From a bacterium (lineage in GTDB: Bacteria > Planctomycetota > Planctomycetia > Isosphaerales > Isosphaeraceae), in the NCBI GenBank assembly GCA_016125085.1, contig WGMM01000026.1, positions 62,001-126,000 of the forward strand: a stretch of DNA of 64,000 bases, read 5' to 3'. The position numbers and the translations under genes are program-made. Position 1 is the first letter of the stretch; each line of letters opens with the position of its first letter. Below, one piece after another: positions 1 through 8,153 of this stretch. The notes beneath the pieces are model-generated. The model saw nothing but the letters and a program-made list of their open reading frames with translations. It was not told the origin of the DNA and did not search any database.

Positions 1-238
1 CGTAATTGGCTACGTAGAGATTGCCTGAAGGGTCGAACGCCAGGCCACGAGGGTCATTCATGCCGTCGTTCGCGAAGATGCCGAGCGAATTGCCGGCGGT
101 GTCGAATTTGCGGACTGTGTTGTCCGACATGGTCACGTAAAGTACGTCAGCAGCGAATGTTTCGCGAATCGCCCCTGACAGGGTCGAGACAGCCATGGCG
201 ATCGCCGCGATCGCTGAGCGCATATTGCACCTGATCAT
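1..238 (-). CDS. Secreted NHL/SMP-30-type beta-propeller protein, 5' part only
   Basis: The gene runs off the left edge, so only its first 79 codons are present. The translation opens with a short basic stretch, then a hydrophobic Ala-rich segment (about residues 7-25) that reads as a signal peptide. It continues into text typical of NHL or SMP-30-like repeats, for example VRKFDTAGNSLGIFA and DPRGLAFDPSGNLYVANY. The start at 238 is preferred over the in-frame ATG at 223, because GGAGG lies 7 bases upstream of it. Such proteins are usually exported propellers of unknown ligand, and many in planctomycetes end in a PEP-CTERM anchor, but that end is not visible here. The family is fairly clear; the function is not known. 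Confidence 0.72.
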   Translation of the reverse strand, partial: MIRCNMRSAIAAIAMAVSTLSGAIRETFAADVLYVTMSDNTVRKFDTAGNSLGIFANDGMNDPRGLAFDPSGNLYVANY

Positions 239-446
239 TCGGATTCCTCCCTGAATCGATCGAATGAAGTGTCGAAACCGCAAGGCGGAACGAATCGTTC
301 GTTCCGCTCCGGGATCGTGAGCGCCCCGGTGTTCACACACCAGAGTTACCCCGATTCCAAAACCGGTACGACAACCATCAACGCGCCGAACTTGCAATCG
401 CCAGCGGAAATGAGAAATTTCAATAGGATTGCATCATATCATGAGG

Positions 447-487
447 AAATAAAAAACCTTCGAGGCACTGGAAATGCCCCGAAGGTT
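447..487 (-). terminator. Rho-independent terminator of the baeRF gene
   Basis: Read on the minus strand, an AACCTTCG-type stem closes over a loop of about ten bases and is followed directly by a T-rich run (A-rich at 447-456 on the plus strand). One stem pair is mismatched. It lies about 40 bases past the stop codon of the minus-strand gene at 525. Confidence 0.75.
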
Positions 488-524
488 CGAATGGATATCG
501 CGATTCGACCGGCTCAGGCCGGAA

Positions 525-1652
525 TCAGAACCGGTAGACGGCGGCGACGCCGGAATCGACCGGCATCAGGGCGTGGGGCAGGACGAGGACCTGGCCTTCC
601 GAACGGAAAACCATTTCCATGAGATCGTCGAGAACGTCGTCGATTTCCGGATTGGCCAGATTTTCCTTGTCGATGATGCCGTTGGAGGGGTCGATCCGGC
701 CCGGGATTTTCTTGTCGGCATCGACGAGCAGCGTACCCACGCGGCCGGTCGAGGCGGCGACGGCGATCTCGGCCAGGTCGGTCGAGCCCTTCTGGTGGGC
801 CTTGGCGGCTTCGACGTTGTCGAGCTGCTTGCGGACGAACTCATGCTGGTACTTTTCCAGCACAAGGAACGTCTTGTCCCGCAGGTCCTTCGGGTCCATG
901 TGGCTGGGGCTGTGCGAAACGCCTTCGGGCAGCAGCAGGTGATTCTTGGCGTGCTTGCGGAAAGTGCCCTGATGCTCGGAGAGAGCGACGAGAACCAGCG
1001 GCAGGTGAGTGCGCTTCGAAAGGTTCTTGTCGACGAACTGATCGACCTGATGGAAATAGGCTGCGTCGTCGGCTTTTTCGTCGGTGTCGTGGATCGAAAC
1101 GACTGCCCGGCCGAAGCCGCTGAAGTGTTGCTCGGCAACGCGGGTGCGGGCCCCCAGATCATGCGGCTTGCTGTGGTCGGGCATGTCGTCGAGCGCGATC
1201 GGGATGATGGCGTCGCGATTGGCTTCGAACAGGTGGGCCGTGTTGCGTTCCAGGGTCAGAATGTTGTAGCGGTCGGTCGTCTGCAGCACGCGGAAGATCG
1301 GCTTCAGGTGGAAGCTGTCGGCCACGACGACCGCGTTCGGCACGGGCCGGGGCACGTCGAACACGTGCAGGTGGCCGGCGTGCCAGAACATTGCCAGGCC
1401 GGGCGTGCGGTAGCGCCAGAATTTTTCGTCGGCCACGAACGGAGCGAAGGCCTCCAGAACGGGCTTGTAATCACGGCCCTTGAAGTGAGCGGCCAGCTCG
1501 GTTTCCAGCTGCTTCAGCAGAACCTTGTACTGGATCGGATTCTGCTCGGCTTCCGGATGGACCATGTAGGTCGTCTGATAAAGCGAGACGCACTTCTCGC
1601 CGGATTCGGGGTTCAGCAAATGTTTCAGATCGCCGGCCGTGATGAAGCTCAT
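525..1652 (-). CDS. Bacterial archaeo-eukaryotic release factor (baeRF) family protein
   Basis: The product has 375 residues. Its C-terminal third has the eRF1 domain-3/L7Ae-like pattern of the baeRF families: GRVGTLLVDADKKIPGRID, then a conserved acidic stretch, then the ending LPHALMPVDSGVAAVYRF. The family is related to eukaryotic and archaeal peptide release factors and is proposed to act on stalled ribosomes; this has not been shown for most bacterial members. The ATG at 1652 is chosen over a longer frame beginning at 1727, because MSFITAGDLKHLL is the natural family N-terminus and AGGGA sits upstream. The gene stands alone, with a terminator behind it. Family assignment is good; the molecular role is inferred from the family. 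Confidence 0.8.
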   Translation of the reverse strand: MSFITAGDLKHLLNPESGEKCVSLYQTTYMVHPEAEQNPIQYKVLLKQLETELAAHFKGRDYKPVLEAFAPFVADEKFWRYRTPGLAMFWHAGHLHVFDVPRPVPNAVVVADSFHLKPIFRVLQTTDRYNILTLERNTAHLFEANRDAIIPIALDDMPDHSKPHDLGARTRVAEQHFSGFGRAVVSIHDTDEKADDAAYFHQVDQFVDKNLSKRTHLPLVLVALSEHQGTFRKHAKNHLLLPEGVSHSPSHMDPKDLRDKTFLVLEKYQHEFVRKQLDNVEAAKAHQKGSTDLAEIAVAASTGRVGTLLVDADKKIPGRIDPSNGIIDKENLANPEIDDVLDDLMEMVFRSEGQVLVLPHALMPVDSGVAAVYRF

Positions 1653-1991
1653 CTTCGTTTCCCTGTTTTCTTTTTCGGATCGATACGAATCGGCCACCCG
1701 GCGAGTCCCCTCGGGATCGTCCGGCAACCTTACGTTTCGAGAGGGATTCTAGCAAATCGGACACGCAAGTCGCAACGCGATCGATCGCCGAATCCAACGA
1801 CGAAAACTCTCCGTAAAGAATCGTTTCCGAAACTTCGACAGGCCTGAAGGCTTGACCGGCACCTCCGGATCCATTGAACTTGATAGGCGACCGGCCTGAG
1901 CCGCTGCTCGCCGGGTCTCCCTCATTGCCGCAATCCGACCCAAGCCGCTTCCGATCCGTCCCGCCGCAGATCTCCCCAGAGGCCTGATTCC
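1653..1991. other. Intergenic region between divergent genes
   Basis: This stretch separates the divergent baeRF and dimethylformamidase-like genes and must hold both promoters. No convincing promoter hexamers, hairpin or small gene was recognised. Confidence 0.5.
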
Positions 1992-3518
1992 GTGAAAATC
2001 AACCGACGCCGTTCGATCGTGTCCGCCATTTTCGGGTCCAGTCTCACCGGGCTCTTTTCGAAAGGCCAGGCGGCCGCCGCTGACCAGCCGGTCAATCCGA
2101 TCACGACCGAAAACGCTCACGAAGGCTCGCGGGACTGGCAACTCACACGCGTCCGCCTGACCGACACGCACGGCTTCCGCAGCCCCTGGATCGAAGGCTA
2201 TTGCGACCGCCAGAGCGTCGCGGCCGGCGACCGGCTCAAGATCATGGTCTCCACGGCACCGGCTTCGAAGTTCACCATCGAAATCTTCCGCATGGGTTAT
2301 TACGGCGGCCGTGGGGCCCGGTTGATGCAGACCCTCGGCCCCTTCGAAGGCAAGCCGCAGGCCACTCCCAAGCCCGGCCACAAGAACATCCATGAATGCA
2401 CCTGGGAACCGGCGACCGAGCTGACCATCCCGGCCGACTGGACCAGCGGCGTCTATCTGGGCAGGCTTGCGACCGTTCCGCCGGACGGGAACTCTCCTTC
2501 CTATCAAAGCTATGTCGTCTTCATCGTTCGTGACGACCGTCCCGTCGATATCCTGTTTCAGTGCTCCGACAACACCTGGCAGGCCTACAACCGCTGGCCC
2601 GATAATTACAGCGTTTACACGGACAAGAAAGGCAACCAGGGCCCCTGGGCCGATGTCAGCTTCGACCGACCCTATGGCCGTGAGGCGCAGTTCGAAGGGG
2701 TCGTGAACGATCCGCTGACCGTCGGATCAGGCGAATTCCTGCCGTTCGAATTCCCCCTGGCCTATTGGCTCGAACAGCACGGCTACGACGTCTCTTACGT
2801 TTGCAATTCCGATATGATTTCGCCCGATCGGGGCCTGAAGGCCAAGGTTTTCATCTCGGTCGGCCACGACGAATACTGGGATATCCGCCAGTACGAAAGT
2901 GTCGTGAAAATGCGCGACGCCGGCGTGAATCTCATGTTCCTATCAGGTAATTCCGTCTGCTGGGTCACGCCGCTCACGCCCAATTCCGCCGGCCAGCCGC
3001 TGCGCACGATGTTTCGCGGCGGCCCTTACGGCGGCGATTACAAGTATGCCGTCGATCGCGAGAAAGTCCACGGGCCTTACCCCCATCGGGGCCCGGACGA
3101 AGGCTATCTCATGGGCGCCCGGAACGTGGAGCCGGTCAACGGCGGCGGCGACTGGGTTTGCGTGAAGCCCGATCACTGGATTTTCGAAGGTACCGGCATG
3201 AAAGCCGGCGACAAGGTCGCGGGGCTGATCGGCTGGGAATATCACGGCGACCCGCCGAAAGACATTCCTGGCCTGGAAGTCGTGGGTGCCGGCACGGCGT
3301 TCGTCGGCGGCGTGACGCCCCAGCAGTGGGCTGCCACGATTTATCCTGGCCCGAAAGGCAATTTCGTTTTCAACGCCAGTACCATCTTCTGGGCTCAGGG
3401 GCTTTCGAACCCGCCCGGTCACACTTTGCCCTGGACCCACTGGTGCCGTCCACATGGACCAGACGAACGCGTGCAGAAGATCACCGAGAATTTGCTGAAG
3501 CGGGCGTTGACCAAATGA
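1992..3518 (+). CDS. N,N-dimethylformamidase beta-subunit-like protein, exported
   Basis: The 508-residue product begins with a GTG codon and a basic RRRSIVSAIFGSSLTG leader that looks like an export signal, possibly Tat-type. The body matches the large-subunit family of N,N-dimethylformamidase: FRMGYYGGRGARL, the central WQAYNRWPDNYSVY, and SVGHDEYW followed by MFLSGNSVCWV. Characterised enzymes hydrolyse dimethylformamide with a small alpha subunit, which is not seen here, so the substrate is unknown and may differ. A DUF1501 gene follows after 28 bases on the same strand and is probably co-transcribed. The ribosome binding site before the GTG is weak. Confidence 0.75.
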   Translation: MKINRRRSIVSAIFGSSLTGLFSKGQAAAADQPVNPITTENAHEGSRDWQLTRVRLTDTHGFRSPWIEGYCDRQSVAAGDRLKIMVSTAPASKFTIEIFRMGYYGGRGARLMQTLGPFEGKPQATPKPGHKNIHECTWEPATELTIPADWTSGVYLGRLATVPPDGNSPSYQSYVVFIVRDDRPVDILFQCSDNTWQAYNRWPDNYSVYTDKKGNQGPWADVSFDRPYGREAQFEGVVNDPLTVGSGEFLPFEFPLAYWLEQHGYDVSYVCNSDMISPDRGLKAKVFISVGHDEYWDIRQYESVVKMRDAGVNLMFLSGNSVCWVTPLTPNSAGQPLRTMFRGGPYGGDYKYAVDREKVHGPYPHRGPDEGYLMGARNVEPVNGGGDWVCVKPDHWIFEGTGMKAGDKVAGLIGWEYHGDPPKDIPGLEVVGAGTAFVGGVTPQQWAATIYPGPKGNFVFNASTIFWAQGLSNPPGHTLPWTHWCRPHGPDERVQKITENLLKRALTK

Positions 3519-3546
3519 AATCGATTCGAAAGTCGAGAACCCCACG

Positions 3547-4983
3547 ATGATCACCCTGCTCGGCAGCCCGAAACGATGCTGCGACGGCCTCACCCGGCGC
3601 GAGGCCCTTCGTGCCGGGGCCATTTCCCTCGGCTCCGGCCTGGGGCTGAATCTGCCGCAGGCTCTCATGGCCGAACAGGCTGGGACACTGCCGGGCAAGG
3701 CCAAAAGCGTGATCGTGCTCTACCTGCTGGGCGGCGCGGCCACACAGGACATGGTCGACATGAAGCCCGACGCCCCGGCCGAGGTGCGCGGCGAATTCCG
3801 CCCGGTCAAAACCAGCGTTCCCGGGCTGGACATCTGCGAGCACCTGCCGCGAATGAACAAATGGGCTCATCGGCTTGCCGTCGTCCGGTCGATGACCCAT
3901 CGCGGCGGCTGCCACAACCCCTTACCCAGCTACACCGGCTGGGAGACGATCCCGCCCGACCTCGTCACCACCAGCGACACCTATCCGCCCAGCATGGGCT
4001 CAGTGTGCGAGTACTTGCGCGAGGGCTCTCGGCCCCTGCCTGATTATGTCTATCTGCCGAATTACCTGGGCTGGGGGCAGTCGATCCGCCGGCCCGGGCC
4101 ATATGCGGGATTTCTCGGCAAGCGGTTCGACCCGCTGCATAGCGAATGCGACCCTCGTAACGACCCAGGCGCACCGGCCGAAAAGCCGTGGTTCCCGCAA
4201 GTGATCCGCGGCGAGCCGAAGATTCCCGACGCCACACCTGGCGATGGCATCACGGTCGACCGGCTCGATCGCCGCCGGACGCTGCTACAGCAGGTCGAAG
4301 ATGGCCTGAGGTCGCAAGAAACTTCACAAGCCGGCGATTCGTACGACCGGAACCGGCAGAGGGCGTTCGACATGGTCAGTTCGCCCGCGGCCCGGCGTGC
4401 GTTCGACCTTTCGAAAGAAGACCCGCGACGTCTTGACCGGTATGGCCGCACCCTGTTCGGCAACAGTGCGGCGATCGCCCTGAGACTCGTTCAGGCCGGA
4501 GTAAGGTTCGTGAACGTCACCTGGGACGTCTACTGGGAACGCCTGATGCTCCAGCATGACGGCTGGGACACCCACGGCCGCAACTTCGCCATATTGAAAG
4601 AATACAATCTTCCCTATTTTGATTTGGCCTTCGACGCCCTGATGGGCGATCTCGAATCGACGGGCCTGATCGACGAGACGCTCGTGGTGGTGATGAGCGA
4701 AATGGGCCGGACTCCGAAGATCAACGGCAGCTCGGGCCGCGATCACTGGACTTACTGTTACAGCACGATTCTGGCCGGGGCGGGTATTCGGGGCGGTACG
4801 GTTTACGGCGCCTCGGACGCTCAGGCGGCCTTCGTGAAGGACATGCCCGTGCGGCCGGCTGACTTGTGTGCCACGATTTACCGCTGCCTGGGCATCGACC
4901 CGGAAATGACCGTGCTGGACAAAACCGCCCGGCCGGTCGCGATCGCCCAGGGCGGCAGCCCGATTCAGGCAATACTTGCATGA
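3547..4983 (+). CDS. DUF1501 domain protein, exported
   Basis: This 478-residue member of DUF1501, an alkaline-phosphatase/sulfatase-fold family, starts with TRREALRAGAISLGSGLGL, a Tat-like or Sec signal. Family landmarks are VIVLYLLGGAATQDMVDMKP, GEFRPVKTSVPGLDICEHLPR, GWDTHGRN, and VVVMSEMGRTPKINGSSGRDHW near the C-terminus. In planctomycetes these genes commonly sit with DUF1549/DUF1553 genes; here the partner is the dimethylformamidase-like gene 28 bases upstream. The biochemical role of the family is unresolved. The stop codon overlaps the first A of a REP-like half element. Confidence 0.88.
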   Translation: MITLLGSPKRCCDGLTRREALRAGAISLGSGLGLNLPQALMAEQAGTLPGKAKSVIVLYLLGGAATQDMVDMKPDAPAEVRGEFRPVKTSVPGLDICEHLPRMNKWAHRLAVVRSMTHRGGCHNPLPSYTGWETIPPDLVTTSDTYPPSMGSVCEYLREGSRPLPDYVYLPNYLGWGQSIRRPGPYAGFLGKRFDPLHSECDPRNDPGAPAEKPWFPQVIRGEPKIPDATPGDGITVDRLDRRRTLLQQVEDGLRSQETSQAGDSYDRNRQRAFDMVSSPAARRAFDLSKEDPRRLDRYGRTLFGNSAAIALRLVQAGVRFVNVTWDVYWERLMLQHDGWDTHGRNFAILKEYNLPYFDLAFDALMGDLESTGLIDETLVVVMSEMGRTPKINGSSGRDHWTYCYSTILAGAGIRGGTVYGASDAQAAFVKDMPVRPADLCATIYRCLGIDPEMTVLDKTARPVAIAQGGSPIQAILA

Positions 4984-5008
4984 AAAAGGGGACGGGGGTC
5001 ATTTCCTG
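4983..5008. repeat. REP-like half element
   Basis: This single copy of the module (A)n-GGGGACGGGGGTCATTT-CC abuts the stop codon of the DUF1501 gene. The same module occurs as an inverted pair near 7352 and 12309. Here the second arm is missing. Confidence 0.7.
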
Positions 5009-5068
5009 ATACCATTCGAAATGCACTCCGCCTGATCTTCGAAACTTTCGATCGAATCGAGACGCCGC

Positions 5069-5623
5069 ATGCCTGAGCCTCGCCGCACAAGAGATATCAT
5101 ACGAGAATTCGCCGCATCGGACGAAACCGTTCTGACATTGCAATTCGACGGCACGCACGAGAACGTCAGCGACCATTGGCACGCATTCCTCACGGACGAC
5201 CGGTGGAATTTCGTCAAAAAAGGGATCATCATCACGATCACGCGGAACATGTCGTCCGGTCGTGTGAAGAACTGGCTCTTGCGCAGGATGGGCATGAAGA
5301 TCGGCCGCAAGGTGTTCATCGCATCGGCCGTCGAGCTGGACATTCAATTTCCCGAGCTGATTACGATCGATGACGGCGCCATTCTGGGCATGCACAGCCA
5401 CATCGCCACGCATGAAGTTACTCACACGCACATTCGCCTGGGCAAGGTGCACGTCGGCAAAAACGCCCTCATCGGCGGCCAGGCGACGGTGCGCTCAGGC
5501 GTGAAGATCGGCGACAATTCCGTTGTCGCATTGCGGTCGTTCGTGACCGAAGACGTGCCGACGAACACTCTGGTCACCGGCATGCCCGCACGGGTGACCA
5601 AGCCGCTGCATGGGTCGGTGTAA
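5069..5623 (+). CDS. Left-handed beta-helix (hexapeptide) acyltransferase-like protein
   Basis: The 184-residue product has a divergent N-terminal 60 residues. Turns of a hexapeptide-repeat beta helix follow: IGRKVFIASAVELDIQFPEL, ITIDDGAILGMHSHIA, IRLGKVHVGKNALIGGQATV and VKIGDNSVVALRSFVTEDV, ending in the characteristic GMPARVTKPL. The His at HSHIATHE is in the position of the acyltransferase catalytic His. Such enzymes O- or N-acetylate sugars or other small acceptors; the acceptor cannot be told. The gene stands alone on the plus strand with a convergent neighbour. It could also be a non-catalytic beta-helix protein. Confidence 0.8.
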   Translation: MPEPRRTRDIIREFAASDETVLTLQFDGTHENVSDHWHAFLTDDRWNFVKKGIIITITRNMSSGRVKNWLLRRMGMKIGRKVFIASAVELDIQFPELITIDDGAILGMHSHIATHEVTHTHIRLGKVHVGKNALIGGQATVRSGVKIGDNSVVALRSFVTEDVPTNTLVTGMPARVTKPLHGSV

Positions 5624-5666
5624 GGGCAGGAATTCGAAGTCGGCGTTCGATTTCGAACAGGATCGA

Positions 5667-6185
5667 TCATTCGGACTCGTGGCGTTCGAGCGGCGAATTC
5701 GAACCTGACGTTTCGACGACATTCCAGGGATTCGAATCGAACTGTTCGATCAGCCGGATCGTGTCGAACGTGATTTCGAATTCCGAAGGCAGGCCGCAGG
5801 CGATCTCGATCGCATTTCCGGGCGATTTCGGATTCCGCGGATGTGCCAGTGTCATGTGCGGCCTGGCGTCGCGAATCGTGTCACTGCCGAGAATCGTCTG
5901 CCTCAGAATTCGAAATCTCTCGATGCCTTCGATACAGGGCAGCAGGATCCCGTGCCCGGCGAAAGATTCCGCCCGGCCGAAACGAAGAGTCTGCAGGATC
6001 ATTTCCGCCGGCATTGCGGCGAGCCGTTCCCGCCAGCCCTCGTACTTTTCGAGTTCGTCTTCACGGCAGAGGGTGACATGCGCCGGGATCAGGCTGTGCT
6101 GGACCGGATCGACGATGATACGAATGGCTTCGATCGGTCCGGCCAAGTTTTCCCGCACGAACATCGTCAATTGGGAGCGTTTCAT
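5667..6185 (-). CDS. 2'-5' RNA ligase / 2H phosphoesterase family protein
   Basis: The product has 172 residues and two HxT motifs, AHVTLCRE (about residue 35) and PHMTLAHP (about residue 110), which supply the paired catalytic histidines of the 2H phosphoesterase fold. Members cleave or form 2'-5' or cyclic phosphodiester bonds in RNA or nucleotides. The usual second-motif Thr is kept. The start codon overlaps the stop of the upstream membrane protein gene by 4 bases (ATGA), so the two are translationally coupled. The natural substrate is unknown. Confidence 0.82.
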   Translation of the reverse strand: MKRSQLTMFVRENLAGPIEAIRIIVDPVQHSLIPAHVTLCREDELEKYEGWRERLAAMPAEMILQTLRFGRAESFAGHGILLPCIEGIERFRILRQTILGSDTIRDARPHMTLAHPRNPKSPGNAIEIACGLPSEFEITFDTIRLIEQFDSNPWNVVETSGSNSPLERHESE

Positions 6186-6769
6186 TTGGCTTGATCCGCA
6201 TCCGTCGAGGAATGCCGCCGCTCATCCGAAGATTGCCGAGCTTCAGGGCGTTTCTCGTCCGGTTTTTCGACCGATCCGAGCAGATAACCCGCGATCGCGC
6301 CGAGGAGGCCAATCACGGGTGTCATTTGCTCGTTCGAATAGCCCGCGGTGACGAGCAGGATCGCACCCGTGATGATGAGCGTCAGTCCGTTGAAACGCAG
6401 GATGGCGTTCGGCGTCCAGTTCAGCGGCATTTTCACGACGAGCCACGTCTGAAGCGCGAAGACCATCGCCCCGAAAACCAGCACGGAGAAGCTCAGGACG
6501 ATTTCGATCGATGTCCATCGGCGTGTTTCGCCAGGCTGTTGCAGAACCGCAATTGGGGCTTGGCCGACAGGATGCTGATCGATTGGTTTTTCGGTCAGGA
6601 GATCAGGCGGCTGGCCGAAGATTTTCGACCTGTCGAGATCCTTGGCTGCCGAGGGTGGCTGAAATGCCCGGGGGGTCGTCTTGCCGGAATCCGGCGGCTG
6701 CTGCGCCCGGGCCGCAATTGGCGAAAAGATCAAAACCGACAGTGCGAATACGAGCCATTTGCATTTCAT
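6182..6769 (-). CDS. Small membrane protein, unrecognised
   Basis: The 195-residue product has a signal peptide (WLVFALSVLIFSPIAARAQ) and a Pro-rich stretch of about 50 residues. Two or three transmembrane helices follow (IEIVLSFSVLVFGAMVFAL, LTLIITGAILLVTAGY and IGLLGAIAGYLLGS), then a charged C-terminal tail. No family was recognised. It overlaps the 2H phosphoesterase gene by 4 bases and probably leads a two-gene operon. Confidence 0.7.
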   Translation of the reverse strand: MKCKWLVFALSVLIFSPIAARAQQPPDSGKTTPRAFQPPSAAKDLDRSKIFGQPPDLLTEKPIDQHPVGQAPIAVLQQPGETRRWTSIEIVLSFSVLVFGAMVFALQTWLVVKMPLNWTPNAILRFNGLTLIITGAILLVTAGYSNEQMTPVIGLLGAIAGYLLGSVEKPDEKRPEARQSSDERRHSSTDADQAK

Positions 6770-6837
6770 CGGTGCCGCTCAGTGATCAGAGATTCCGAAA
6801 ACGAGATTTTATCGCCTGATTTCTGGCCGGAATCGAA

Positions 6838-7223
6838 TCACGCGGGCATTCGTTCCGGTTGCAGCATGCCCAGAATGTTGCCGTCCGGGTCTTTCACATA
6901 GGCCAGCGAGCCGACTCCCGGCACCGGCATTTTCGGCACGGCGATCGAGGCCCCCAGGCTCAGGGCCTTCTCCAGCGAATCGTCGAGAGATTCGACGTCG
7001 ACGACGCAGACATAGGCGTTTACGGCCTGGCCGCTTTCGGACGGCGGCCCATGCGTTTGACGATCCCGCCGTCGATGCCGGGCGTCGACTTTTCTCCGGT
7101 GTCGATCAGCCAGTATTCCATGCCTTCGAATTTCGAAATCTTCCAACCGAAGAGTTCGGAGTAGAACGTGGCGACAGCCTCAGGTTCACTGGCATGAATT
7201 TCGAAGTGGATGACACGTGGCAT
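6838..7223 (-). pseudogene. VOC/glyoxalase family protein, broken by a one-base frameshift
   Basis: Two overlapping reading frames together make one complete VOC (vicinal oxygen chelate) protein of about 128 residues. The first frame gives MPRVIHFEIHASEPEAVATF through GIDGGIVKRMGRRP. The second frame resumes with SESGQAVNAYVCVVDV and ends with LAYVKDPDGNILGMLQPE. The join falls near 7045-7060, and restoring it needs one extra base. The start at 7223 has AGGAA upstream. VOC proteins are metal-dependent isomerases, dioxygenases or resistance proteins; the substrate is unknown. The break may be real decay or a sequencing error. Confidence 0.8.
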
Positions 7224-7348
7224 CGGCCGGTTTCCTAAGTTGCGACGATCGATCGGAAGTTTCGGACATGAAAGGATATGATCGTCCGTCCGGTGATCAC
7301 GGGCAATGGGCTCTCGCTTCCGCAAACGAAAAATAAGACCGGTCAAAA

Positions 7349-7401
7349 AAGCAAAAAGGGGACGGGGGTCATTTCCAGGAAATGACCCCCGTCCCCTTTG
7401 A
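7349..7401. repeat. REP-like inverted repeat, 22-base arms
   Basis: The arms (AAAGGGGACGGGGGTC... and its exact complement) are separated by a single base and would form a very stable hairpin. It lies between the upstream end of the VOC gene and the 3' end of the diacylglycerol kinase gene, both minus strand. The arm sequence is shared with 4983-5008 and 12309-12354. Confidence 0.85.
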
Positions 7402-7415
7402 TTCGTATGTAAGCG

Positions 7416-8090
7416 TCATTCCACCAGCAGTTCGTGAAGGCGCATGCCGAAGAGTGCGAGCGTTACGGCCGCGCCGACGATGACGCTCACCAGCACGCAG
7501 GCCGATCCGATATCACGCGCGGCCTGGGCGTGCTCGTCTTCGATCTGATCCGGTGTTTTTCCGGTTTCCACACGCGCAAGGGCGTCGATGGCCGAATTGA
7601 AAAGCTCGGAAAGGAGTATCAAACCGCCGCACAGCGAAAGGATGATCCAGGCCAGCGGGGGCAGCTGGATCATCACGCCGAACATGAGCACGATCGTGAA
7701 CCGGTAGCCGTGGGCGAAAAAGCTCGAATCGCCCCGGATGGCCAGTTTCAGGCCGTTCAGGCCCGCCCAGCTTTTGCCCAGGGTACCGCCGCGACGGTCG
7801 GCGCGGGTGAGCGGTTCTTCGGCAGGCAGAAGGAGTTCTTCGAGGATCTTGGGATCCGGCACGTTCACGGTCGCCGGCATCTGGTTCATAAGAGAAGGCG
7901 GCAGCTGATATTCCAGCGTCGGCTCTTCGTGGTCAAGCCGATAGGCGTCCGTGAACGACGTCAGCGTATAGCGCTTCGACGGCCGTTCCCGGTTCGGATC
8001 TCTGGGCCAGGCCGTTTCGGATCGGGGTCCGAGGGGAGCCCGGGTGTCATCCTTTCGAGGAGCTTCGTGAGGAGCGTTCCCGTTCTCCAT
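7416..8090 (-). CDS. Diacylglycerol kinase-like membrane protein with long N-terminal extension
   Basis: The last ~115 of 224 residues match the prokaryotic DgkA family: GLKLAIRGDSSFFAHGY, then LLSELFNSAIDAL carrying the catalytic Glu and Asn, then EHAQAARDIGSACVLVS. The third acidic position of the motif is Asp rather than Glu. DgkA phosphorylates diacylglycerol to phosphatidic acid, while relatives act on undecaprenol. The first ~110 residues are hydrophilic and disordered, not found in the classic ~120-residue enzyme. The ATG at 8090 is chosen because GGAGG lies 7 bases upstream; an in-frame GTG six bases earlier is less likely. Confidence 0.82.
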   Translation of the reverse strand: MENGNAPHEAPRKDDTRAPLGPRSETAWPRDPNRERPSKRYTLTSFTDAYRLDHEEPTLEYQLPPSLMNQMPATVNVPDPKILEELLLPAEEPLTRADRRGGTLGKSWAGLNGLKLAIRGDSSFFAHGYRFTIVLMFGVMIQLPPLAWIILSLCGGLILLSELFNSAIDALARVETGKTPDQIEDEHAQAARDIGSACVLVSVIVGAAVTLALFGMRLHELLVE

Positions 8091-8153
8091 CGTCACACCT
8101 CCCTGTGTCCGAACCCTGAATTCGTCGAATATCCGTCATGCCGTTTCAGCAGA

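Noticed and set aside
474-1847. A 457-codon plus-strand frame opposite the baeRF gene
   Set aside because: It is antisense to a well-matched gene and has no recognisable family text.
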